Assembly (NCBI GenBank): GCA_036268995.1
Contig: DATATB010000193.1
Coordinates: forward strand, 1-43,727
Source: DATATB01 sp036268995
GTDB lineage: Bacteria; Planctomycetota; Planctomycetia; Pirellulales; PNKZ01
Reading direction: 5' to 3'
Length of the DNA: 43,727 bases
Position numbers and translations under genes: made by a program. The notes below the pieces were generated by a model that saw nothing but the letters and a program-made list of their open reading frames with translations, had not been told where the DNA came from and searched no databases. The stretch's first letter is position 1; each line of letters begins with the position of its first letter. Positions 9,192 through 18,437 of this stretch are shown here, in pieces.

Positions 9192-9926
9192 GTGAGTACA
9201 TCCACGATTTACTTGGGCACTGTCGGTTGGACGATCCCGAAAACTTCGGTCGAGCAGTTCGCAACCGAAGGCTCGCATTTGTTGCGCTATGCCTCGCGCT
9301 TGCCGGCGGTCGAGGTCAATACCACGTTCCGCCAGTGGCACCAGCCGGCCACATTAGCGCGTTGGGCGGCCACGGTGCCCGAAGGGTTTCGCTTCGCGCT
9401 CAAGGCTCCGCAGTCGATCACGCACGAAGCAGGCCTGGCAAAGTGCGACGAGCCGCTGGCCCGGTTCCTGCACGATACGGCCGCACTGGGCGGCAAGCGC
9501 GGGCCGCTGCTCGTTCAATTACCTCCGAGCCTGGGGTTTTCCCGGGCGATTGCTGCTGGATTCTTCAGCCTCCTGCGCCAAGCGTACGCTGGCCCCGTCG
9601 TCTGCGAGCCGCGCCATCCAAGTTGGTTTACTCCGGCCGTCAATCGCATGCTTGTGGAGCACCGCATTGCCCGGGCTGCCGCCGATCCGCCTCCTGTGCC
9701 TGCGGCCGGAAACCCGGGTGGCTGGCGAGGATTGGCCTACTATCGTTGGCACGGCTCGCCGCGAATCTATTACTCGGAGTATGACGCCAGCGCACTGCAA
9801 GTGCTGTCGCAGCGGCTAATCGCGTCGGCCGCGAGCGCTGAAACCTGGTGCATCTTCGACAATACCGCGCTAGGTTTCGCCACGACCAACGCCCTGGAAA
9901 TGGCGCGGCTGCTGGGTCCGGGATAA
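9192..9926 (+). CDS. DUF72 (YecE-like) family protein
   Basis: A 244-aa protein from GTG 9192. It begins with the typical DUF72 opening IYLGTVGWTIPK and continues with YASRLPAVEVNTTFRQ, VPEGFRFALKAPQSITH, GPLLVQLPPSLGFS, VVCEPRHPSWF, YYRWHGSPRIYYSEY and WCIFDNTALGFATTNA. Together these cover the whole TIM-barrel-like family of about 240 residues. The biochemical role of DUF72 is not settled. No convincing Shine-Dalgarno precedes the start, and it stands alone between repeat-filled gaps. The family call is firm; the start could be slightly different. Confidence 0.9.
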   Translation: MSTSTIYLGTVGWTIPKTSVEQFATEGSHLLRYASRLPAVEVNTTFRQWHQPATLARWAATVPEGFRFALKAPQSITHEAGLAKCDEPLARFLHDTAALGGKRGPLLVQLPPSLGFSRAIAAGFFSLLRQAYAGPVVCEPRHPSWFTPAVNRMLVEHRIARAAADPPPVPAAGNPGGWRGLAYYRWHGSPRIYYSEYDASALQVLSQRLIASAASAETWCIFDNTALGFATTNALEMARLLGPG

Positions 9927-10122
9927 TTTTCTTGGATGTAGGTGGAAAATGCCGATTAGCGCCGACTGGTGGAAGTCGTTAGGCGGGCGCGGCGGAGAGC
10001 TACTGTCGCCCCTTCGGGGCTCGCTGCATTTCTTCGCGGAGCTTCCAAGGGCTCACGCCCTTGGCTAACGACTTTCGGCCCCTTCGGGGCGTAGATCCAA
10101 GCCAACGGCCGCACCTACTGCT
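9927..10122. repeat. Intergenic stem-loop cluster
   Basis: An outer inverted repeat (9973-9984, AAGTCGTTAGGC; 10063-10074, GGCTAACGACTT) encloses several tight hairpins: CCCCTTCGGGG at about 10009-10019 and CCAAGGGC..GCCCTTGG at 10046-10064. A second CCCCTTCGGGG lies just outside, at about 10079-10089. The stretch looks like a mobile or REP-like element. No coding frame is evident. Confidence 0.65.
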
Positions 10123-10218
10123 GGCTGCGTGGGAGCAGTCGTTCGATTTCGGCCCGATAGGATGAAACGTAGCGTTTTGCTGGCCTGGATGATGGCTGGC
10201 TGATGGCGCCGGCGGCGT
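10123..10218 (+). pseudogene. Relic copy of the PQQ-propeller gene 5' end
   Basis: Bases 10123-10218 align with 11614-11709, the ribosome-binding region and signal-peptide codons of the PQQ gene. About four of five bases match, with no gap for the first ~70 positions. The ATG occupies the same place (10162 versus 11653), but the reading frame MKRSVLLAWMMAG stops at once with TGA, and similarity ends just before the stop codon of the TIR gene. It is a decayed duplicate or the remnant of a paralogue interrupted by the TIR gene. Confidence 0.65.
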
Positions 10219-10224
10219 GGCCGG

Positions 10225-11352
10225 CTATTCTTTTCCTAGCAGTCGAGCTTGTCGTCGCACGTTCAACTCGCGCTGCTGGACGATGGCGTAGGCGGTTCCG
10301 ACGATGAGTCCCACGCCCAGCCCGGCATATTGCCAGCCGTAGCCGCCAAGAAAAATCGCGATTGCGGTGATGACGCCGGCTCCGGTTGCCAGGGCGCCGG
10401 CCGGGTCGGTCCATTCTTCGAGAAAGAATTGCCAGGGCCGCCGCCGCGCCGTGGCCATGGCAAGTGCCGCCAGGCCGGCAGCGATGGCCAACAACAATCC
10501 CGCGACCGCGCCGAAAAGCCCGCCGCGCAGCAACCCGCGCCCCAGGGCGATACACGCCGCGCCGGGATGCTGAAAAATCGTGCCTAGCAGGTAGACGACG
10601 AGCCCGACGAGGCCCCCGCTTGCCTGGGGCGGCGCAGGCGGCGCGGTTCCCGGATACTGAAGGCCGACCGGTGCGGAGGCGGGCGAAGCGAACGCGAGTT
10701 CCTTGAGTTCGAAAGCCATGCCACCGACTGCGCACGCGACCGCCAGCATGGCCACCGCCACAAACAAGAAAAGCGGAGCCGGAACCGACGGAGCGCTAGC
10801 GCCCACATCGTAAACTGGGGCCGTCGTGGGCTGCGATCGAGGGGCCGCATCCGCAGGCGGCGCAGCCTGTGCGGCCGGCTGACTCACCACGGCCGGCCCA
10901 CTGGGAGTCGGCTCGGGAGCACTCACGTGTACCTCGGGCGAGTCGCTGCTCAAGTTCGCCAGGATCAAGCGAATTTTGCGGCCCAGCTTTTCGAGATGTT
11001 TGGCGACGTCGGGAAAGGCGTCGACCCATTGGCTGCTGCCCAGCGCGTACAGCATCCGCTTCGGCGGCTTGACGTCGGCAATTCTCAGCGGCACGATCAC
11101 ACGCCCGAACTGGACCGCCAGCCGCAGTTCATTGCACACATGCCAGGATTCGACCGATTTTTCCGAGAGAATCAGCAGCATCAGCCGGCACTGCTCGAGC
11201 GCGTCGACGATGGCCTCGTCCCAGGCTGCCCCCGGCGCGATGTTTTCGGACGCCATCCAGCAGGAAACGCCTTGCTCCAGCAGCGACTTGCGGATGGCCT
11301 CGGCAATCAGGAGGTCGCGAGACGAATAACTGATGAAGATGTCATCCGGCAT
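10225..11352 (-). CDS. TIR-domain protein with C-terminal membrane segments
   Basis: A 375-aa protein starting at ATG 11352. Residues 1-135 are a TIR domain: DIFISYSSRD at the start, an SCWMASENIAPG box-2-like loop, CRLMLLILSEKSVES, then WHVCNELRLAV. E75 occupies the place of the catalytic glutamate of NAD-cleaving TIR domains. Residues ~135-190 form a proline/alanine linker. The rest has about five hydrophobic segments (roughly 193-213, 246-262, 277-299, 319-336, 340-357) and a basic tail (VRRQARLLGKE). The TIR domain would therefore be cytoplasmic and tethered to the inner membrane. Possible roles are an antiviral effector that depletes NAD, or protein-protein signalling; the sequence alone does not decide. 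It is flanked on both sides by copies of the PQQ gene start. Confidence 0.85.
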   Translation of the reverse strand: MPDDIFISYSSRDLLIAEAIRKSLLEQGVSCWMASENIAPGAAWDEAIVDALEQCRLMLLILSEKSVESWHVCNELRLAVQFGRVIVPLRIADVKPPKRMLYALGSSQWVDAFPDVAKHLEKLGRKIRLILANLSSDSPEVHVSAPEPTPSGPAVVSQPAAQAAPPADAAPRSQPTTAPVYDVGASAPSVPAPLFLFVAVAMLAVACAVGGMAFELKELAFASPASAPVGLQYPGTAPPAPPQASGGLVGLVVYLLGTIFQHPGAACIALGRGLLRGGLFGAVAGLLLAIAAGLAALAMATARRRPWQFFLEEWTDPAGALATGAGVITAIAIFLGGYGWQYAGLGVGLIVGTAYAIVQQRELNVRRQARLLGKE

Positions 11353-11652
11353 CGGCTCAAAAGCCTATTTCTAGGAGCGGGATTAAAGGTCATCACCAAT
11401 TTGTGTAATTTGCAGCCGGCAGTCGCATGACTGGATCCAGCTTGATCCCTGAGCGTGCCGTCGTGCAGGCTTCGCATGCAGTAAAGCAGTCTCAAGGCTA
11501 CCAAACCCCCAGCGGGCATGAAAGCAAATGGGCACAGGAACTCGTGTGCCGCCCGGAAATGATTCGGCTCGTGGCCGCCGCCGGTTTCAACGCGTCGCTA
11601 GGTCCTTTATCATGGCTGAGTGGGCGCAGCTGTTCGTTTTCGGAGCGATGGG
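11353..11652. other. Divergent intergenic region
   Basis: This 300-bp gap between the divergent TIR and PQQ genes must carry both promoters. I see no convincing -35/-10 pair. The right-hand ~40 bases (from 11614) are duplicated at 10123. No gene is visible; a frame running through it into the PQQ gene is out of phase and has no family motif. Confidence 0.4.
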
Positions 11653-13083
11653 ATGAAACTCAGCGTTTTGTTGGCCGGGATGTTGCTGGCCATGGCGCCG
11701 GCGGTGGCTGGGGCACAGTCGACCTCGTATTTCCGCAGCGACTACGGGGTGTCGGATGGCGGCGGACGGCTACCGGAGCAGATCGAGGAGCCAAATTGCC
11801 TGGTCTGGCGCACGGCGCTCGATTCGGGGCATTCGACGCCTTGCGTGGTCGGCGACCGCGTGTTTGTCACCACGTTCGACGGCAAGCAACTGGCCACGGT
11901 CGCGCTCGGCATGGCCGACGGCCACGTGCTCTGGAAGCAAGTGGCGCCGGCCAAACGCCTTGAAGTCTATCATCCGACCGGCAGCCCGGCCGTGTCGACG
12001 CCGGCCAGCGACGGCCGGCGCGTGTTCGTGTTTTTCGGCAGCTACGGCCTGCTCTGCTACGATCTCGACGGCAAGCTGCTCTGGTCGCAGCCGCTGGGGC
12101 CGTTCCAGGATGAATTCGGTTCGGCCAGCTCGCCTATCCTGGCCGACGGCAAACTGTTCATCAACGAAGATCACGACATCGATAGTTTTCTGATGGCGGT
12201 CGATCCCGAAAGCGGCCGCGTCTTGTGGAAGACGCCGCGCGACGGGTTTACGCGTAGCTATTCGACGCCCGTCGTTTGGAATCCCGGCGGCGGGCGGCAA
12301 CTGGTGGTGGCCGGGGCCTTGGAGCTGGCCGGCTACGATCTCGAGAGCGGCCGGCAGTTGTGGCGGATGGAAGGCCTGGCGCGGATCGTCAATCCCACGC
12401 CGATCGTCGACGGCCAGCGGCTGTTTGTCGCCACCTGGTCGCCCGGCGGCGATACGGATGCCCGCATCGCAATGGAGCCTTGGTCGCTGGCGCTCGAGCA
12501 ATGGGATGCCGACCACAACCGCAAGCTCACGCGCACTGAAGTGAGCAACAAGGATGTGCTCGATCGCTTCTACCGCATCGATCTGAACCAGGACCAGTCC
12601 TTGGACCAGCCGGAATGGACCAAGTACGCCCAGGTGTTCGAGCGGGCTCAAAACAGCCTCGTGGCCTTGGGCCCCGGCCCGGCCGGTGGTGCGCCAAAAG
12701 TCCTGTGGCGCTACAACAAGGGCTTGCCCTATGTCACCAGCCCGCTGGAATATCGAGGCATTTTATATTTGCTCAAGGATGGAGGAATCGTTTCCTCGCT
12801 CGATTCGGCTAGCGGCAAGCTCATCAAGCAAGGCCGCGCCCGCGGCGCCGGCGGATACTACGCTTCGCCCGTGGCCGGCGACGGCAAGGTATATCTGGTG
12901 AGCGAGGCGGGCGTGATTTCGGTGCTGCAGGCGGCCGGCCGCTGGCAAGTGCTCGCGTCGCGAGACCTGGCCGAGCGGACGATGGCCACGCCCGTGATCG
13001 ACGGTCCGCGGCTGCTCGTGCGCACGGAAAAGGCGCTTTATTGCTTTCAAGCCCCGGCCGGCGCCGCGACCGCGGCCCGCTAA
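11653..13083 (+). CDS. Secreted PQQ-like beta-propeller protein with EF-hand
   Basis: ATG 11653 is preferred (476 aa) because GGAG lies about 11 nt upstream and a signal peptide follows at once (MKLSVLLAGMLLAMAPAVAG). The body consists of propeller blades of the PQQ/BamB type: NCLVWRTALDSGHSTPCVVG, DRVFVTTFDGKQL, GHVLWKQ, GRVLWKTPRDG, GRQLWRMEG, KVLWRYNKGLPY, GKVYLVSEAGVISVL. Between blades sits an EF-hand region (DADHNRKLTRTE and DLNQDQSLDQPE), a common planctomycete combination. The usual PQQ dehydrogenase active site is not obvious, so it is more likely a binding or assembly protein than an enzyme. It should be periplasmic. Confidence 0.85.
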   Translation: MKLSVLLAGMLLAMAPAVAGAQSTSYFRSDYGVSDGGGRLPEQIEEPNCLVWRTALDSGHSTPCVVGDRVFVTTFDGKQLATVALGMADGHVLWKQVAPAKRLEVYHPTGSPAVSTPASDGRRVFVFFGSYGLLCYDLDGKLLWSQPLGPFQDEFGSASSPILADGKLFINEDHDIDSFLMAVDPESGRVLWKTPRDGFTRSYSTPVVWNPGGGRQLVVAGALELAGYDLESGRQLWRMEGLARIVNPTPIVDGQRLFVATWSPGGDTDARIAMEPWSLALEQWDADHNRKLTRTEVSNKDVLDRFYRIDLNQDQSLDQPEWTKYAQVFERAQNSLVALGPGPAGGAPKVLWRYNKGLPYVTSPLEYRGILYLLKDGGIVSSLDSASGKLIKQGRARGAGGYYASPVAGDGKVYLVSEAGVISVLQAAGRWQVLASRDLAERTMATPVIDGPRLLVRTEKALYCFQAPAGAATAAR

Positions 13084-13101
13084 GAAGATGCCTTTCGATT
13101 T

Positions 13102-13178
13102 GGGAGGGCAAGGCTCCTGCCGAGCCACGATCCTCGCTCGACGCGCGGGGATCGGCTCGGCAGGAGCCTCGCCCTCCC
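13102..13178. repeat. Long inverted repeat after the PQQ gene
   Basis: A 25-bp left arm (13102-13126) pairs with the right arm (13154-13178) at 24 of 25 positions. The arms read GGGAGGGCAAGGCTCC... and ...GGAGCCTCGCCCTCCC. An inner GATCC..GGATC pair extends the hairpin. There is no T-tract, so it is more likely a mobile palindromic element than a simple terminator, though it could block transcription or protect the mRNA end. Confidence 0.8.
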
Positions 13179-13207
13179 GGAATTCAACTGCGTGAGGGAA
13201 ATCATCG

Positions 13208-14143
13208 ATGCTGCGCTTCCCCGGCAGCAGCTACACAGGCCCTTTGCCGCCACTCGACGCACGCCAGCAACATTTGCAAGCCGCGCTGGCTGCTGACGTG
13301 GGCTGGCTGGCAACGCAAATCGGCCAGCGGCATCTGGGCATGCCGCGCCGGCTGGATGCGGCAGCCGAGTACATTGCCCAATCGCTATCGGCCTCGGGCT
13401 ATGCCGTCGAGCGTCAGACCTTCGATGCCGGCGGCCACATCTGCGCGAACCTGATTGCCGAGATTCCTGGCACGGACCGCGCGGGCGACATCCTCGTGGT
13501 CGGGGCGCATTACGACACGGTGGTCGACTGCCCCGGAGCCAACGACAACGGCAGCGGCATCGCGGCCGTGTTGGCCTTGGCTCGGCTGTGGGCCGCCGCG
13601 CGGCCGGCCCGCACGTTGCGGTTGGTGGCATTTGCCAATGAAGAAGCCCCGTACTTCGGCGATCCGCAGATGATGGGTAGCTGGATTTACGCCCGGCGCT
13701 GCCGGCAGAGGGCCGAACGCATTGTCGGCATGTTGAGCCTGGAGACGATCGGCTATTACTCCGACGAGCCGCACAGCCAGCGCTACCCGCCTCCGCTGGG
13801 GCTATTTTATCCCTCGCAAGGCAACTTCATCGGCTTTGTCGGCAACCTGCGCTCGCGGTCCCTGGTGCGCGATACAATCGAGCGTTTTCGACGGCACGCG
13901 AAGTTTCCTTCCGAGGGGGCCACGCTGCCCGAGAATGTGCCGGGCGTCGGCTGGTCGGACCATTGGGCCTTCTGGCAGGAGGGCTACCCGGCCCTGATGG
14001 TGACCGACACGGCACCGTTTCGCTATCCTTTCTATCACACGCCGCAGGACACGGCCGACAAGCTCGACTACTCGAGCATGGCTCGTGTCGTGGCCGCGCT
14101 GTCGGACGTCGTGCTCGAGATGGCCGGCAACGGGAAGTCCTGA
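13208..14143 (+). CDS. M28-family zinc aminopeptidase
   Basis: A 311-aa protein from ATG 13208. Metal-binding and catalytic motifs of the M28 family are in order: GAHYDTVVD (His and Asp), GANDNGSG (bridging Asp), FANEEAPYF (catalytic and metal Glu), ETIGYY, and FYHTPQDTADKLDY (last His). Length and architecture match single-domain M28 enzymes, which remove N-terminal residues or cyclise N-terminal glutamine (glutaminyl cyclases share the fold). No signal peptide is visible, so a cytoplasmic site is likely. It lies upstream of accB on the same strand with a 170-bp gap. Family secure, substrate unknown. Confidence 0.9.
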   Translation: MLRFPGSSYTGPLPPLDARQQHLQAALAADVGWLATQIGQRHLGMPRRLDAAAEYIAQSLSASGYAVERQTFDAGGHICANLIAEIPGTDRAGDILVVGAHYDTVVDCPGANDNGSGIAAVLALARLWAAARPARTLRLVAFANEEAPYFGDPQMMGSWIYARRCRQRAERIVGMLSLETIGYYSDEPHSQRYPPPLGLFYPSQGNFIGFVGNLRSRSLVRDTIERFRRHAKFPSEGATLPENVPGVGWSDHWAFWQEGYPALMVTDTAPFRYPFYHTPQDTADKLDYSSMARVVAALSDVVLEMAGNGKS

Positions 14144-14313
14144 GCGGGGCACTGAAGGCCGCATGCAACTCTTTCCGCGGGCGACTTGACGCGAATTTTG
14201 GCCACCGGTAGAATCTCGCCCAAACCCGAACGGGTATATGGAGTTGCGTGCGGACCCGAAGGCGAAAGCCTCGATCGCTCGCTGGGGATACGAAATCGGG
14301 GGGGGAAAGCGGC

Positions 14314-14808
14314 ATGTCCAATGCGTCGTCGGGCTCGGGCGATATCTTCGATCTACGAAGGATTCGCCGGCTGGTCGAGCTGATGAACGAGCACGACCTG
14401 GGCGAAATCGATTTGCGCGAAGGCGAACTGCGCATCCGGCTTCGCAAGCACCAGGAGCCGGTCATCACGACTTACGAGCCCCGGTATCAGCCGCAGCCGG
14501 CCGCCAGCGAAGCCCGCCCCGCGGCCGCGCCGCCCGCCGCCGCCCCGGCCGCCAGTGACGCGAACCTGGCCGTGGTCAAAAGCCCGATGGTCGGCACCTT
14601 CTTTGTGTCGCCGAACCCCGAGTCGCCCGCGTTTGTGAAGGTGGGCGACCATGTCGGCCCGGAGACGACCGTGTGCATCATCGAAGCCATGAAGGTGTTT
14701 AACGAGATCCCGGCGGAAATGGCCGGCCAGATCGTGGCGGTGCTGGTCGAAAACGGCGAGCCGGTCGAGTTCAACCAGCCGCTGTTCAAGATCAACACCC
14801 GGCAATAG
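14314..14808 (+). CDS. accB: Biotin carboxyl carrier protein of acetyl-CoA carboxylase
   Basis: A 164-aa protein from ATG 14314, where a G-rich GGGGGGGAAAG stretch serves as ribosome-binding site; a longer frame from 14248 has no such support. The N-terminal segment IFDLRRIRRLVELMNEHDLGEID is the usual AccB helix. An Ala/Pro-rich linker follows, then the biotinyl domain with PMVGTFF and the biotin site EAMKVFNEI, where K127 would be biotinylated. AccB carries biotin between the carboxylase (AccC) and carboxyltransferase during malonyl-CoA formation, the first step of fatty-acid synthesis. accC follows after 37 bp. Confidence 0.96.
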   Translation: MSNASSGSGDIFDLRRIRRLVELMNEHDLGEIDLREGELRIRLRKHQEPVITTYEPRYQPQPAASEARPAAAPPAAAPAASDANLAVVKSPMVGTFFVSPNPESPAFVKVGDHVGPETTVCIIEAMKVFNEIPAEMAGQIVAVLVENGEPVEFNQPLFKINTRQ

Positions 14809-14845
14809 CCGTGTTGGAGTGTGCCGCGGCCTCCGCGGATCCTGC

Positions 14846-16189
<1,344 letters not shown>

Positions 16190-16372
16190 GCGCCGCGTAG
16201 GCCCGGCGAGCCGAGCCGGGCTTGAAAGCGAAGCGATTAGCGCGACCGGTGCCGCTCGGCTCGCGGCACCTACTTGATCCCCGCACTCCCGCTTGACCTT
16301 TCGCCGTCGCGGCCCGGCGCTTTACAATACGCGGGGGCGGAACGTCGGCAGTTTCTTTAGTTCGGAGCAAGT

Positions 16373-17689
16373 ATGAGCAGCAGCCCCCTTTCGACCCCCG
16401 AGCACGTGCAAAGCAATTTTCGGCGCGTGGCGATCTTGTTTGCCGGCGGCCCGGCGCCGGCCGCCAATGCCGTCATCTCGACGGCGGCCGTCTCCTTCCT
16501 GCGCAACGGCATCGAGGTGGTCGGCTGCTTGAACGGCTATTCGCACCTGGTCGAATACAGCGCCGACCACAAGCTGGAAGAAGGCCGCGACTACGTGTTG
16601 ATCACGCACAAGCTGCTGCGGCGGACGCGCAACAGTCAGGGCATCATGATCGGCACGGCCCGTACGAACCCCGGCAAGGACGTCTCGCATCCGGACCATC
16701 TTCGCGACCACGACCGCACGGCCAAGCTGCGCACGGTACACGAAGCGCTGGTTTCGCTGGGCGTCGATGCGCTGATCTCGATCGGCGGCGACGACACGCT
16801 GAAATCGGCCAACAAGTTCAAGCTCTTCCAGGAGCACCTGCCGGCCGACGCCAAGCGTATTCCGGTCGTACACCTGCCCAAGACGATCGACAACGATTAC
16901 AGCGGCATCGATTTTACGTTCGGCTACTTCACGGCCGTCGAGACGATTGCCAGCGAGATTCGCAACCTGTTGGCCGATGCCGAGGCCAATCGGATTTACT
17001 TCCTCACCGAGGTCATGGGCCGCAGCGCCGGTTGGCTGGCGTACGGTTCGGCGATCGCCGGCGAGGCCAGCCTGGTGATCAGCGTCGAAGACATCCACGG
17101 TAAGTACCGCGACGAAGAAACGTACACCGATCCGATCAACAGCAAGACCGTCACCCGGCCGGTCATGAAGGTCGAGGAAGTCGTCAAGCGCGTGGTGCGC
17201 ACGATGCGGGTACGTGAAGAGGAGGAAGGCAAGGAATACGGCGTGATCGTGATGGCCGAAGGCCTGGCCGAGTACCTGCCGCGCAAGTATCTCGAGGGCA
17301 TCCCCCGCGACGAGCACGGACATATCGCGATTACGCAAGTCAATTTCGGCCGCACGTTCGCCCGCATGGTGCAAGACGAATACAAGCGACAGACCGGCAA
17401 GAACCGCAAGATCAACGGCTTGCAACTCGGCTACGAAGCCCGCTGCGCCCGGCCGCTGGCCTTCGACGTGATGCTGGGCAGCCAGTTGGGCGTCGGTGCC
17501 TATCGCGCGCTGGTCGAAGAAAAGCTCAACGGCGTGATGGTCTCGGTGCAGGGCCAGTTGGAGCTGAACTACGTGCCGTTCGAAACGCTCGTCAATCCCG
17601 AGACGCTGGTCACGACCGTGCGCTACGTTCTGCCCTCGAGCGATTTCCACCGGCTGGCCCGGTTTTTGGAGACGTACGTACACGAATAA
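16373..17689 (+). CDS. 6-phosphofructokinase, probably PPi-dependent
   Basis: A 438-aa protein from ATG 16373 with GGAGC upstream. Phosphofructokinase motifs: AILFAGGPAPAANAVIS, ISIGGDDTLKSA, VHLPKTIDNDY, EVMGRSAGWLAYG. The GGDDT motif (second Asp instead of the Gly of ATP enzymes) together with PKTIDND (Lys instead of Gly) is the signature of pyrophosphate-using PFKs, in which the Asp blocks ATP binding. It phosphorylates fructose-6-phosphate, reversibly if PPi-linked. It converges on hisB, 48 bp away. Donor choice is inferred from motifs only. Confidence 0.9.
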   Translation: MSSSPLSTPEHVQSNFRRVAILFAGGPAPAANAVISTAAVSFLRNGIEVVGCLNGYSHLVEYSADHKLEEGRDYVLITHKLLRRTRNSQGIMIGTARTNPGKDVSHPDHLRDHDRTAKLRTVHEALVSLGVDALISIGGDDTLKSANKFKLFQEHLPADAKRIPVVHLPKTIDNDYSGIDFTFGYFTAVETIASEIRNLLADAEANRIYFLTEVMGRSAGWLAYGSAIAGEASLVISVEDIHGKYRDEETYTDPINSKTVTRPVMKVEEVVKRVVRTMRVREEEEGKEYGVIVMAEGLAEYLPRKYLEGIPRDEHGHIAITQVNFGRTFARMVQDEYKRQTGKNRKINGLQLGYEARCARPLAFDVMLGSQLGVGAYRALVEEKLNGVMVSVQGQLELNYVPFETLVNPETLVTTVRYVLPSSDFHRLARFLETYVHE

Positions 17690-17737
17690 AGGCACGCGCG
17701 CCGTATACACGCGGCATGAATGCCGCGGCTAAGGGGG

Positions 17738-18331
17738 CTACGATCCGAGCGTGCCCTTGGTGCTGGGGATGCCGGGCGTGCGGGGGTCCAACTCCACGGC
17801 CATGCGCAGCGACCGGGCGGCGGCCTTGAAAATGGCCTCGGCAATGTGGTGCGAATTGCGACCGTGGTGCAACACCACGTGCAGATTCATCAAGGCATTG
17901 GCGGCCACGGCCTGCCAAAAGTCCTCGACCAGCTCGCTGTCGAATTCGCCGATCTTGGCGGCGGGAATCTTCGCGTCGAACACCAGGTAGTAGCGGCCGC
18001 TGAGATCTACGGCCACCGTGACCAGCGACTCTTCCATCGGCAGCGTAAAGTGGCCGTAGCGGCGGATGCCTCGCTTGTCGCCCAGCGCCTGCCGCAACGC
18101 CTGGCCCAGGCAAATGCCCACGTCTTCGACCGTGTGGTGCTGATCGACGTGCAGGTCGCCCTGGCAGGTCACCGCCAGGTTCAAGGCCGCGTGCCGGGCC
18201 AGCAGCGTGAGCATGTGATCCAGAAAACCCACGCCCGTGGCGACTTGCGCCGTCCCCTCGCCGTCCAGTTCCAACTCCAGCGTGATCTGGGTCTCGGCGG
18301 TCTTGCGGTCGATCTTGGCGGCACGCGACAT
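17738..18331 (-). CDS. hisB: Imidazoleglycerol-phosphate dehydratase
   Basis: A 197-aa protein, the usual single-domain length. Family motifs: RKTAETQI, GVGFLDHML, the metal-binding DQHHTVEDVGI, RYGHFTLPMEES, and the second metal site HHGRNSHHIAEAIFKA. It dehydrates imidazole-glycerol phosphate to imidazole-acetol phosphate in histidine synthesis. It is the last of the hisD-hisC-hisB run on this strand. Unlike the overlapping hisD/hisC pair, it is separated from hisC by a 106-bp gap filled by a palindromic repeat. Confidence 0.97.
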   Translation of the reverse strand: MSRAAKIDRKTAETQITLELELDGEGTAQVATGVGFLDHMLTLLARHAALNLAVTCQGDLHVDQHHTVEDVGICLGQALRQALGDKRGIRRYGHFTLPMEESLVTVAVDLSGRYYLVFDAKIPAAKIGEFDSELVEDFWQAVAANALMNLHVVLHHGRNSHHIAEAIFKAAARSLRMAVELDPRTPGIPSTKGTLGS

Positions 18332-18344
18332 GAGGACACCAAAA

Positions 18345-18433
18345 GAATGATGAAGTAGGAATGAGGAATGATGAATGAAGGAGGAAACACCGAGTGTCTT
18401 CTATTCATCATTCATCGTTCCGCATTCATCATT
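18345..18433. repeat. GATGAAT heptamer palindrome between hisC and hisB
   Basis: The left arm (18345-18383) is built from GAATGATGAA/GGAATGATGAATG-type units. The right arm (18401-18433) is its inverted match (ATTCATCATTCATCGTTCCGCATTCATC). The unit is close to 7 bp. The same family occurs upstream of tsaC (33123-33219) and after the aldehyde dehydrogenase (43553-43587). Confidence 0.8.
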
Positions 18434-18437
18434 TACT

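Noticed and set aside
11427..11963. Plus-strand frame of 178 codons running into the PQQ gene
   Set aside because: Out of phase with the PQQ frame, no motif, and much of it is the shadow of the signal-peptide region.
16322..17710. Minus-strand frame of 462 codons opposite phosphofructokinase
   Set aside because: Antisense to a clearly conserved gene and without motifs of its own.
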